A stretch of 64,000 bases of DNA from Cristatella mucedo (GCA_009760855.2 WPIO01000007.1:4956501-5020500), one strand, 5' to 3'; shown: positions 21,530-31,465, counted from the stretch's first letter. Translations and numbers: made by a program. The notes: generated from the sequence alone by a model not told the origin.

Positions 21530-21667
21530 ATGTTTAAAGATGCGTATCTTAGTACTAATTCACGAACTCCCGTTGAATTCATAATTAGCGACTTAAGTAG
21601 GGATCAAATAGCTCTAAGTGTATACAGGGATCAAACTGCCATAACAGATAGCTTTAAAAACCACTAG
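21530..21667 (+). CDS. Small 45-residue frame, unassigned (viral block)
   Basis: Open from the ATG at 21,530 to the TAG at 21,667. The product begins MFKDAYLSTNSRTPVEFIIS. It follows the fibre-like gene on the same strand and may be a separate small protein or a broken extension of that gene. No family recognised. Confidence 0.3.
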   Translation: MFKDAYLSTNSRTPVEFIISDLSRDQIALSVYRDQTAITDSFKNH

Positions 21668-21816
21668 ATGCTTTCTTTTCCGAGATGCGACAAAGACAAA
21701 CCATAAACATAGTTAATTTTCCCAGATTGCGTAAGAATGCTATTTCAAAATGCATGTAATTGTCACACTATCAGCAAATGATTAAGTAGAATCAAAAGTT
21801 ATCAACAATGTTTCAT

Positions 21817-23060
21817 CTAATTAAATAAATTTTTGTCTTTATATACGATGAACGCTGTTGAGTTATCGGTGAGAAAAAATTTGCCTACAAAATAATTACG
21901 AAAATTAAGATTGGACCCAACGTTATCACTGTAAGATAGAATGCTTTCACTGAAAAAAATAGCGATTGAAAAAGCTGTAAAACTATTGAGCATAAATTCT
22001 AAATTCTCCACGTCTGATCTTCGGTAATCAATTCCGTATGGTTAACTAGAGTTGGAGAATTAACACCATCGCATAATTTAGTTGCTAACATTATCAGCCA
22101 ATCTATTTTTTGAGTGCAAGCCCCACTTTGCATCGTGTTCACTTTTTCAACTTTCGGATTGTTAAGGGTCTCTGCCAAGATGCTGCCGTCTCTAATCTTT
22201 AAGTAAATGTTTGATATGTAAGGATCGGATAGAGTCTTCCGCAGAGCGTAGTATTCCAGCATTAGCGCTCGCGATTCCAACAACGAGTATCGAAGTTCCT
22301 CAATCTTCCCCATTCCAATCACGTAAATAGCAATGTTTGACGGCTGCAACATGACGTCCTTTGCATTCGCATCTACGCGGCATCAGAAGGTCAAGGGTCA
22401 GGTATCGGAAAAAGAGGCTCAAAGTTACTCATTCTCTATATTATAGTAAAAAACGATTTATCGAAGCAAGTCCCCGGTACAGATTCGGAAACAGGTGCTG
22501 TAAGAAGTGACTCTGGATCAACAGTAGCAGTGGTTGTTGCTGGAGCTGCCTCTACGGGAACGATTGAGCCTTGTCCTATCTCGTTACTAGCCGATATGGT
22601 CGTCTGACGCGAGCTCATACCCGTAAAGGTGCGAGGCAAAACTTCGTAGACCTCATCCTTAACGATGGGTTCGATATCAGGCTTGACACCACTAGCTCCG
22701 CTAATGAGTGGAGATACAGTAAGAATCTGATCTGCAACCTAAGTGTTGTAACTGCTAATCTCGCTGGGCTCATCCAAGCTATTGTCAATCTGACTCCTAA
22801 TGTTCGCTTCCAAGTCAGCTGTAACTTTAGAATTACCTGCATTGATGAGATTTTGAGCCTCGGCCTCACATTTAACAATGAAAACTTTTTCACGTGCGTA
22901 TAAGTAAACACGGAGATGTCTGGAGCGAGCGTTTGAGCAACGTAAAAAATGAGTGAAGATTGTACTGCTTTAGTTTCTGAGATTTATTCACATCGTTTGC
23001 GTTTGTGACAATGTATTTGACATCTGTCGAAGCGCTAGTAGCAGTAGCTGTCGTAGACAT
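21817..23060 (-). pseudogene. Unassigned ~400-residue viral-block protein, broken
   Basis: Minus-strand gene beginning at about 23,060 with MSTTATATSASTDVKYIVTN. It continues through 22,911-22,430 (frameshift near 22,910, one stop near 22,745), 22,352-21,999 (a 117-codon frame containing GMGKIEELRYSLLESRAL) and into 22,011-21,817. The low-complexity Ala/Thr/Val stretch near 22,490-22,560 is notable. It is of a size and placement that would suit a structural protein, but I see no diagnostic motif and do not assign it. At least three lesions break it. Confidence 0.45.
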
Positions 23061-23317
23061 TTCCTTTCTTATAATAATGTAAAACTTTAAGAAGCTAAAC
23101 TTGAGTGATTGACCATATCTGATTAGGAAAGTCTGGAACAATAGTTGCTATTGTAGTGGTAGTAGAATCTGGAATGGCTGTAGCTTTGTTTGCAGGCACT
23201 GCTACAGGGAGTTATAGTCCAATACTGATTAGGAATATTAGCGCTTCCAGAAATTCCAAATCCTCCATCTATCGAAGCATATAAAAAAAAATGCTGGCTG
23301 TGATTTAGATAAATCTT

Positions 23318-23737
23318 CTATTGACCATTCGTATTAGTTTCAAGCCTGAACTTTTGCCCTGGTAAATTTAAATCTATGGTAGCGACGATGGGTATGGTAT
23401 CAACAACTGCTTGTGCACCCATACCGGTGTTGCTTTGTATTCTATAACGCAATGTAGGACTGTATGTTGGAGCGGTAGATGTGTCTGGCATGAGAATTGA
23501 AGCTAAAGAAGCTATGCCGAGAAATACAGCTTCAGCGCTACTACTAACTGCATAACTACGCTGTAGGTGTGATAAACGATCGATATGCGCTCGAGGTAAC
23601 CTGCTTAGACTGCAAATCCTAGTATCTCCATGCACTAAGCATCCAGCGCTAGCACATCTCAATTTAGCGGCTGAAGCTGGTATTATATTTAGTAGATCTC
23701 TAGTCGTATCATTTTTCATAATCTTGTAAATATTCAA
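23318..23737 (-). CDS. Unassigned 139-residue frame (viral block)
   Basis: Intact minus-strand frame from the ATG at 23,737 to 23,318. It has a basic middle (RLPRAHIDRLSHLQRSYAV) and ends GQKFRLETNTNGQ. It lies just upstream of the gene at 21,817-23,060 in the same direction and may be co-transcribed. It is one of the few unbroken frames of the block. No family recognised. The left end of an L2-A copy begins about 40 bases beyond its start. Confidence 0.45.
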   Translation of the reverse strand: MNIYKIMKNDTTRDLLNIIPASAAKLRCASAGCLVHGDTRICSLSRLPRAHIDRLSHLQRSYAVSSSAEAVFLGIASLASILMPDTSTAPTYSPTLRYRIQSNTGMGAQAVVDTIPIVATIDLNLPGQKFRLETNTNGQ

Positions 23738-23899
23738 AACAGATCCCTCTCTTTCTATAATAAATGTAAAAAACTAACATGCGTCACTGTGAATCTCTCT
23801 AACTTAGTGGTCATCAGGCCTGTTGTAACCCAATCGGCCAGACTTAACGCTTGCCTTTGGAATCCTCGCTCAATGTGCAATATACCTCTGGTAATAAGC

Positions 23900-24819
23900 G
23901 ACCATTTCTGAAAATGGTACCGACCTGCTCGCCCTAACTGAAACTTGGCTGAAATCGATAAACTGTCCGACAATTAAAGAAGCCACCCCAACTGGTTTCT
24001 CATTCTTTCACACCCCTAGATCAATCAAAACTGGAGATGGAGTTGCTGTTATCGTGCGCTCGAAATTCAACTTCAAGCCATTCGCAGTACCCTCGAAGCA
24101 GTCTTTTGAATCAATTGTCTTGGTCTCATCCGAAACCAAGCGACCGAAAGTGGCAGTAGTCTATCGCCCACCAGGTACCAAATCCTCCTTTATCTCAAGA
24201 TTTCTCCGATCTCATTTCGATTCTGTGTGCAAGAAATCGATCCTTCCTCGTTATAGGTGATTTCAACGTTCACTGTGACAACTTATCTGATGCCTTCAGC
24301 ACTGAATTTCGTGCATTGACTGACTCATTGTCTCACGTGGCTCATGTGCATGGCCCTACTCACATCAAGGGTCACACACTCGACCATATTTTCTCATGCA
24401 ACTGCACTTTTTCATCACCAATTATTACCAAATCCTGCTTATCTGACCAAGTGCAGATCTCATTCAATCTACAGTGTGTGCCCACCTCCTCCTTTAAAAT
24501 AACCTGTGAATCGCAAAACCTCAAGACCCTTGACATCGATGCTGTCCGTGCGAGAATATCTGCTTTGCCTCTGCTGCTCGGTCCTCCTTCCGATCTGCCA
24601 TCATTGGTAGATAGCTACAACACGACACTAGCTGACACGCTCGACGAGTTTGCACCTCTGGCTAAGCGCACTGTGCGCCCTCGCCCAGACGGCCTATGGT
24701 TTACCACAGACATTAAACTAGCCAGGTCTACCAAGCGTAAGCTTGAAAAAGCATACAAAAGATCAGGACTGACTGTCCATCGACAGACATATGAAGACTA
24801 CTGTAGGTCGTACCAATAG
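23900..24819 (+). pseudogene. L2-A endonuclease domain, frameshifted
   Basis: APE-type endonuclease that would nick the target DNA. Motifs across frames: TETWLKS (about 23,940), VAVVYRPPGTKSS (about 24,150-24,190), GDFNVHCDN (about 24,257-24,285), TLDHIF and LSDQVQISF, where the expected catalytic SDH histidine is glutamine. The frame 24,316-24,819 then enters the linker (FAPLAKRTVRPRPDG). Two or more frameshifts separate these pieces. Confidence 0.82.
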
Positions 24820-24918
24820 ATCCTAGCAAAGGCCAAGTCTAGCTTCAATAGAAACATTGTTGGAATCACAGTTGCACAATCCAAAAATGCTGATGTCCAC
24901 GATAAACCATCTACTCTT

Positions 24919-25101
24919 GAGCCGTGATGGAACACTGGGTAAGGTGGTTGCTTTCATGACCTCGGTCCCGAGGTCGTGGGTTCGATTCCTGTGGTGGGCG
25001 ATCCTTTATCGCCACTGCAAGCGGCGCGATAGCCATAAAGGCTCTTCTGTCGCTATACAAAAAGAGGCTGTTTAAGCAGCTAGGATTCATTTATTTATTT
25101 T
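24919..25101 (+). mobile_element. SINE1 copy in the L2-A linker
   Basis: GAGCCGTGATGGAACACTGG head, B-box GTCGTGGGTTCGATTCC, body ATCCTTTATCGCCACTGCAA, AAGAGGCTGTTTAAGCAGC, and a TTTATTTATTTT tail. The L2-A linker reading is continuous across it (NHLLL before; QISSLPDDP after), which confirms insertion into a pre-existing L2. Confidence 0.9.
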
Positions 25102-25171
25102 ACTCAACCGCTCCCAGATTAGCTCCTTACCTGATGATCCTTGTGATGATCTAGCCGATCGCTTCTCTCGA

Positions 25172-26726
25172 TTGTTTGTGCAGAAGATAGACAAGATTCG
25201 GGAGTCCAGCCCTGCGATGACAACCTCTGCACTAGAATGCTGTTCCCCAATTCTTGGCAGCACCTCAATGTCTACATTTAAGCAGGTCACTCGTGATCTA
25301 GTCCTGAAGTTCGTATCCCAATCAAAGAAGACAACAAGTCCTGTGGACCCTATTCCTACTGTCATGCTCCTAGGTTGCATTGATCTGCTGCTGCCATGCC
25401 TAACTATATGTCATTAGCCTCAGGTCATGTTCCAGCACCTTTCAAAAAAGCTGTAGTCAGGCCACTTCTCAAGAAAGCGACACTGGACCAAGAGAACTTG
25501 AGCAACTACCGCCCAGTCTCCCTTCTACCATTCCTATCAAAGACATTGGAACGGGTCGTGGCGGACCAGCTGAACTCATATATTGAAACTTCAAACCATG
25601 CTAGTAAGTTCCAGTCTGGCTTTAGAGCTAATCACTCCACAGAGTCAGCATTGCTTAGGGTGTACAACGACCTACTTAGGAATGCAGACATGGGTAGAGT
25701 ATCTCTGCTTGTTTTGCTCGATCTTTCGGCAGTTTTTGATACTATTGATGACAAAGTTCTTGTAGAGCGCCTCTCATCTCGCCTGGGCATCACTGGCAAT
25801 GCTCTGCAATGGTTCAGGTCTTACCTCAGTGGCAGACTCCAGAGTATTGACGTGAATGGACAAAGATCATCCGAGCTACCTCTGAAATATGGGGTAAAGG
25901 CTCGGTGCTAGGTCTGGTTCTTTTCACGGTTTATAATCTCCCTCTTACTGATGAGATTGCCAAGCATAATCTAGGCTTTCTCTTCTATGTGGGTGACACT
26001 CAGTTGTACCTTTGCTTTGATCCCTACCAGCCTTCGAGCACCTCAAATTCTCTCAACTCACTTGCTGCATGCATTGATGACATCTGCACATGGATGGCAG
26101 CAATTTTTCTAAAACTAAACGATCATAAAACAACTTACTAGTTTTGAGTAAACCAAGTGTGATCCGGAAATTAGAAAGGCTAATGCTCAAAATCGGCTCT
26201 GCCAGCATATCTCCTGTTGAATCTGCACGAAATCTAGGTGTCATGTTCCAAAGTGACCTTTCGTTAGACAACCACATCAGCTCCACAATCAAGTTGGCCT
26301 ACTTTCAGCTGTGTAACATTGCTAAAATTCCGGCTTTTTTAGATAAGGATACTACGTCTAAGTTGGTCCATGCACTTGTGACATCCCGTCTTTACTTCTG
26401 TAGCACTCACTGCTGGCTGGCCTACCGGCCTGTGCACTCAGGGGCTTACAGCTGGTGCAAAACTCTGCAGCTAGGCTTGTCTGTCGTGAGCGTCGCAGTT
26501 GCCACATCTCACCACTTCTCGCCGACCTGCACTGGCTATCAGCCAAGCAACGGATCGACTTCAAGGTTTTGTCACTCACTTTTTGGTCCCTTCATTCTTT
26601 GGCTCCAGCCTACCTATCAGATCTGCTGCGAGACCAGTCTAAGCATCGTACCACTCGCTTTTCGGAATTTAACTCTTTACCTCGTACAAACCTCAAATCC
26701 TTTGGAGACCGTGCCTTTAGTTCGTA
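25172..26726 (+). pseudogene. L2-A reverse transcriptase, frameshifted
   Basis: Three successive frames cover the enzyme: 25,172-25,417, 25,396-25,911 ([33 protein letters not shown], where the usual DTIDHK histidine is Asp) and 25,905-26,141 then 26,144-26,794. The active-site box reads YVGD in place of YADD, which removes one of the paired catalytic aspartates. The lesions near 26,130 are shared with the copy at 17,092-18,521. Not functional. Confidence 0.85.
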
Positions 26727-26811
26727 ATAATGATAATAATAATAATAATAATTCACTTGATAAAGTGCCCTCAGAGAACTTAGTCTCTCTCTAGGCGCTT
26801 TACATTTGCTA
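26727..26811 (-). mobile_element. Tail-only L2-A insertion
   Basis: About 85 bases: on the minus strand AAATGTAAAGCGCCTAG, hairpin, GGCACTTTATCAAGTG and an ATT/ATC tail. It interrupts the plus-strand L2-A copy between TTTAGTTCGTA and GCTCCAAAGCCTGG, which adjoin in other copies. It is an extreme 5' truncation that kept only the recognition hairpin and tail. Confidence 0.85.
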
Positions 26812-27199
26812 GGCTCCAAAGCCTGGAACACACTCCCGACTTGCGTCACGACATCTCCTGACTGAACCACATTTAAAAAGAAACTAAAAACGCACCCATT
26901 TAGCACAGCATCTAGTGGATCCCTGCGACCAGTTCTTTATGTGCTTATGCGTGCTGACATTGAGCATGCTGCCACTAACCGTACTTGTATGCTGACCCAG
27001 TGCATGTCATCCCTAACCATGTTACTCTTGTTGTTTATTGAGCATGCTACCACTAACTATTCAATCGTGTTTCCCTTTGCAGCAAATGTAAAGTGCCTAG
27101 AAAGAAATTGAGTTATTTGACTTCGCTTTATCAAGTGCATTATTGGTATTATTACTATTAAGTGAACTTAGTTACCGCAATAGAAATTAATAGCTAAAA

Positions 27200-29670
27200 A
27201 TACCACATCTACCAGGATTCTCACTGCTGACCTCGTAATGACCATAGGCGTAAGTGGGGCAGCCGAAATCGGGCCAATATCTTTTTGAATCACATGCTGA
27301 GAGCGAAATCTTCTTTAGATAATTTGCATGTTTCACATGATTTGAACTTTGATACCTAACCTGATTTCGCGTAATGCTTTTCTTACTGGATAGGCACTCA
27401 GTATAGTCTATGAGAAATATTGTTCTTCACTACGCACTTTTTCATACCTTTAGCTGTCCTAGCGTAAGAGCATGTAAAAAATGAGCCAATAGTAGACTGC
27501 TCATCTATCCTCAATGAATGCATCTTTGGCTTTAGGAATACCGCCTCACTTAATGCTATAGTCTTTATACCTTCCCTAAGAGTTTTTATTTTTCTCTTCG
27601 TCTTTTTTCATAAACTTATCAGCTACTTCATTTTCAAACTTACCTATTACCTTAGCGTTTATTATTTCAGAACCTTATCATTTTGCCAATAGATTGATGC
27701 TTTGGATAGTTACTTAGATGTAACTCCTGGGGAAAGTTGTCGAAGATTTATAGATTTTTTCAGTAGTCACTTTCATGATTAAAGAGTCAGTATCTGTATA
27801 ATCGAGAGTAGCATCATCACCATATCTCTTTTTCATCATGTCATATAAAACCTTTGCATTAACAACTTTGACAAATCCAGAATTTCTAATTAAACGTGAA
27901 TTGGTTTGTTGAGTTTTACAAATGCTTTCCTGTCTCTATAGTTATTAAATTCTTTTTGAAATCCTTCTATCAATGAATCTTGGACTTCTCTCTCTTTTTT
28001 CAGCCGACGCTTCTTCTTTAGCTGAATTCTTGCTGAACAACTCTATGTTCTTCCTTCCTCTAACGTTTTTCGTAGTCTTACCAAAGAAAGCGTTGCTGAG
28101 CAACTGGAAGAATTCAAAATTATTCTTAGAGCTTTTTCTCATCTTTGTGTTGTTTTAAATGTGTGGTTTTAACCAATCTCTCCGAATGAGCCCTAATATC
28201 CTATGAACTTCATGTAATAATAATAATAATAATGCACTTGATAAAGCACAGTCAAAGAACTCAATCTCTTTCTAGGCACTTTACATTTGCTGCAAAGGGA
28301 AATGCGATTGAATAGTTAGTGGTAGCATGCTAAATAAACAGCAAGAGTTACATGGTTAGGGATGACATGCACTGGGTCAGCATACAAGTACGGTTAGTGG
28401 CAGCATGCTCAATGTCAGCACGCATAAGCACATGAACGACGAATCACAGGGACCCACTAAATGCTGTCCTAAATAGGTGTGTTTTTAAGTTCTTTTTAAA
28501 TGTGGTCAAGTCAGGGGATGTTCTGACGCAAGTCGGCAGTGAGTTCCAGGCTTTGGGAGCATGCGAAGGATTTGAGGTTTGTACGAGGTATTTGTAAACT
28601 GTTGGATTCCGAAAAGCGAGTGGTACGATGCTTGGCCTGGTGGGGGAGTAGATCTGATAGATAGGCTGGAGCCAAAGAATGAAGTGACCTAAAAGTGAGC
28701 GACAAAACCTTGAAGTCGATCCGTTGCTTGACTGGTAGTCAGTGCAGGTCGGCGAGAAGTGGTGTGATGTGGCAACTGCGACGCTCACGACAGACAAGCC
28801 TAGCTGCGGAGTTTTGCACCAGCTGCAATCGCCTGATCGCACATGCCGGTAGGCCAGTAAGCTAATCTCCAGCAACTAATCTCCAGTACCATTTTTCTTA
28901 TCTGAAGCTTTTGGAATCTTCATTGCTACATTAATATCATTCTGTCTCACAATCAGCATTATGAGTTTATAAAGCAGAGGTTGATTAAAACCTAACTTAA
29001 CACTTCCTACAGAAATACTTTGTTCCTCGAGCACTGACTTTCCCATTCCTACAAAGGGTATTGAAATTAACAATTAAAGTGAAGTGAGATGTATTGCAAT
29101 CTTTATTTTAATAAAGTAACAACTCAACATCATGTTCTTTTTCTTGCATGACATGTTCAGAAGATAGATCATTACGATGAATGTACTCACACACGTTAAT
29201 GCTAATACCAAATAGGTCAGCTAACTTTGGAATATCCTTAACTCTAAGAGATCCATTATTGCCATTCTCGTCTGAAAATAACTTATCCTAAGCAGGTTTC
29301 AAGTGAGAATATTTATCATCTAATACATTCTCAAGCTCTGTTCTTCTCCCTACATGATTCTCTCGCCGATTAAATGCTCTAAGAACGCATCACAAAGCAC
29401 ATCGATTATCATTTAGATTCTTAATAAAAATGACAGCCTTTTTATTATCTAAAGCTGCAGATAACGGTAAACAACTACTTTCAGATTGATAATAGAATGA
29501 AGTAAACTTCGTATAAAGGCTACTAATACCAACTATTGTACAATTAGAACCCTTTTTGTGCCATTCTTTAATCCTATAATCTTGCACTTCAAATGTCTAT
29601 AAATTGCTTGCTTTAAGTTGGAATTACGATTTAAAATTATTAGTAACTCACCATATAACTTAGTATCAAA
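27200..29670 (-). pseudogene. Protein-primed family B DNA polymerase, broken (viral block)
   Basis: Minus-strand remnant of the polymerase that replicates linear, protein-primed genomes such as Polintons/Mavericks, adintoviruses and adenoviruses. N-terminal part (29,670-28,880): an AVIFIKN-type entry block (29,390-29,587), a conserved stretch ending HDVELLLY, and a Cys-rich knuckle (YFCRKC). After an L2 insertion at 28,205-28,870 comes the polymerase core (28,142-27,945, FFGKTTKNVRGRKNIEL) and the catalytic motif C, YTDTDSL, at about 27,780-27,800. The C-terminal part (about 27,600-27,225) ends in a conserved Tyr-Gly-His pattern typical of these enzymes. The exonuclease and first polymerase motifs, several hundred residues, are missing at the L2 site. 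Numerous stops and frameshifts. Confidence 0.8.
28205..28870 (-). mobile_element. L2-A 3' copy inside the polymerase gene
   Basis: On the minus strand: end of the reverse transcriptase, 3' UTR, hairpin, and (ATT)n tail at 28,205-28,235. It lies in the same orientation as the polymerase gene it interrupts. The frame at 28,511-28,705 retains LTFRSLHSLAPAYLSDLLP. Polymerase sequence on its two sides is not contiguous, so a deletion accompanied or preceded this insertion. Confidence 0.88.
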
Positions 29671-29880
29671 TGCGCCTCCATTATTTCCAATGACAGTAAA
29701 ATCAATGCCTACTTTACTGTATGCCTACTTTACCATACTCATCGAAGAAATTTTCTTTAGATTAAATAATGATCGTCTTTCTGCTGCTGAACCTCGTATT
29801 CTATATGTGTTTACTGCTATAAAACATCACGCTTATGCTTTGGTTTGTAGCAACATTCGTTTTATTAAAAAAATCATGAT
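29671..29880. other. Edge of the viral block, unassigned
   Basis: AT-rich sequence upstream of the polymerase remnant. It may hold the decayed start of that gene; minus-strand readings near 29,740 contain a short coding-like run. No terminal inverted repeat of the element is recognised here. Confidence 0.4.
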
Positions 29881-30007
29881 ATTTACCCCATGGCTGAGGT
29901 TCCTCACAATTCCGGTTTAAACTGATTTGTGACACGGCAAAGCTCGGGCAGAGTCGTGTTAAGAACCGGTTTAAACCGGTTTGAGGTTCCGCAGCCGTCG
30001 GGTAAAT
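29881..30007. repeat. Imperfect foldback element, ~127 bases
   Basis: ATTTACCCCATGGCTGAGG at the left pairs with the complement of GCAGCCGTCGGGTAAAT at the right. The pairing continues inward through GGTTCCTCA / TTGAGGTTCC and CCGGTTTAAACT / AACCGGTTTAAACCGG. The loop is around 29,935-29,950. The ends ATTTACCC and GGGTAAAT are perfect complements. It could be a miniature inverted-repeat transposon. It marks the right edge of the AT-rich block. Confidence 0.75.
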
Positions 30008-30344
30008 GGCACGTTTTTCTGCAAAGCGTTTTGACAGCCGCTCTCGGCACATCGGCCACTATTTTCATGGGGCTTTTGAATCAGCTAGTGTGTACTCTTA
30101 CTTTTTTATTGCCAACGAGTGCCGTCGCCGCGCCTAAATCACGGGTTTAAGTTATTGCACGATTTCTTTCACTCGTAGCGACTGCTGCCCCAAAGGCAAG
30201 CAGCTTTTCACGACCATCTAAATAGTCACGATGCTTTGTTACCGCTTGTTTTCCAGCGGCATAGGTATGGGTGGTCCGGCGACCGAACTTCCGGGCGATG
30301 GGTGGGCGTGGGCGGGTGGGGCCGGCTCTTAGCGAGGCTTGCCC
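30008..30344. other. No recognisable gene
   Basis: GC-richer sequence following the foldback element. Overlapping short frames on both strands, none recognised. Confidence 0.45.
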
Positions 30345-30668
30345 ATGGGTACCCACCACCCATGTGGCAATTGAGGGCTCTGCTGCCGAGTGATTCCAAT
30401 TGCGACTTTGCGAAGCATTTCAACACATTCTTCGTACGTAAGACTGAACGGTCTAGGGACTCATATCTCCTCACTACCGCCGCAGCCGAACTGCAACCCT
30501 CAAATCGCTCTACTCTCCTGCTCTTTCCTGCTCTCTCCTGCTTTGCTCTCTTCCTTCAAGCTTGTCTCTATCAAAGCTAAAGCTTGGTCTCTCGGGCTAA
30601 AAAGACCGCTTGTCCTCAACTAACCCGGTCTCAACTGTTCTCCTTATGAAGTGGATAGACCTGCTGCT

Positions 30669-30778
30669 GCCCGCGACCCGCAGCACGCGATCCACAGCAC
30701 GTGACCCGCTGCACGCGTTCCACAGCACGTGACCCGCTGCACGCGTTCCACAGCACGTGACCCGCTGCACGCGTTCCT
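30669..30778. repeat. 28-base minisatellite, about four copies
   Basis: Unit CAGCACGTGACCCGCTGCAC plus GCGTTCCA. The last three copies are almost identical and the first is shorter and variant. Each full unit contains CACGTG (an E-box palindrome). It sits inside a degraded L2 coding region. Confidence 0.9.
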
Positions 30779-31276
30779 GGCTACCGGCAAAGTCCCTTCT
30801 TCTTCTCTTAAAAAAGCTGCAGCCGGGCCATTGATTAAAAAGCCAACCTAGATCACGAGAACCTAACTTTCGTCCGGTCTCTTTTTTCTGCCATTTTTAT
30901 TCAAGCCGCTTGAACCTGCGGTAGGACAGCAGCTAAAGATTACGTCATTTCATCAGATGTTGCTAAAAAACAAAAAAGATCCAGTTGAGATTGCCGTTGT
31001 ACAGAAACTGCTCTGCTCCAAGAGCCTCACAATGACATTCTGACCATTGCTAATCAGGGTTGGGACTCTCCGCTAGCTCTGGTAGATCTTTCGGCCACAG
31101 TTGACACTGTTGACCTTCAGATGCCTCTCGACACACCTAGGTATCATTCGTGCAGTGCTAAGCTGGCCGGGGTCCTATCTCAGTGAGAGACGTCAGAGAA
31201 ATGGCGTTTGCTCGTGCGAGCAGCACTTTAAGTATGGGGGTTCGGTCGCAGGTCCCTTCGTTTCGTTCTCTATCGG

Positions 31277-31465
31277 AGGAGGAGCCAAGATTTTCATCTG
31301 GAGGCAAGACCCGCACGAGTCTCGTGTAGGAGGGGGGGAATCCACAGGAAATGAAAAACGGCAGCGCACAATCGTATTATTTTTTCGATCAGTAGGTCGT
31401 GTTTCCCAGGTCACTGCCCGCGACTGCTGGGGGGCTGAATGCCCCACGCCCCGTGCTTCTCCACT
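31277..31465. other. ~190-base foreign segment in a reverse transcriptase
   Basis: Between the KYGG-coding sequence (about 31,240) and the LPTYAFPLAD-coding sequence (about 31,470), where other L2 copies have only about 30 bases encoding [10 protein letters not shown]. The insert contains an 8-base G run near 31,330 and no similarity to the SINEs in this window. Origin unknown. Confidence 0.6.

Larger units (their letters stand above)
23775..27165 (+). mobile_element. L2-A retrotransposon, near full length, broken
   Basis: The longest L2 copy here: endonuclease (about 23,790-24,830), linker, reverse transcriptase (25,105-26,720), 3' UTR, hairpin and ATT-rich tail (to about 27,165). Inserted into the viral block. 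It has itself received a SINE1 (24,919-25,101) and an 85-base minus-strand L2-A tail (26,727-26,811). Frameshifts near 23,910, 24,255, 25,900 and 26,130 disable it. Confidence 0.9.
13080..29930. mobile_element. Decayed Polinton/Maverick (adintovirus-like) element, nested with L2s
   Basis: An AT-rich block set in GC-richer DNA, interrupted by at least five L2 insertions and SINEs. Removing those leaves about 10 kb whose reading frames run in both directions and share composition. Supported members are a protein-primed family B DNA polymerase (minus, 27,200-29,670) and a tail-fibre-like repeat protein (plus, 18,766-21,492). The other frames are unassigned. I found no convincing integrase, packaging ATPase, protease, major capsid gene or terminal inverted repeat, so membership of the Polinton/adintovirus group rests mainly on the polymerase type. 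All long genes carry stops or frameshifts. Outer limits are set by composition and are approximate. Confidence 0.7.

Noticed and set aside
13080-29930. Integrase, packaging ATPase, protease and major capsid genes of a Polinton
   Set aside because: I looked for their hallmark motifs in the AT-rich pieces on both strands and could not support any of them by eye, so the element is named mainly from its polymerase.
30669-30778. CRISPR-like array
   Set aside because: The repeats are contiguous with no variable spacers, and the window is animal DNA. The same holds for the 17-base and ~165-base tandem repeats.
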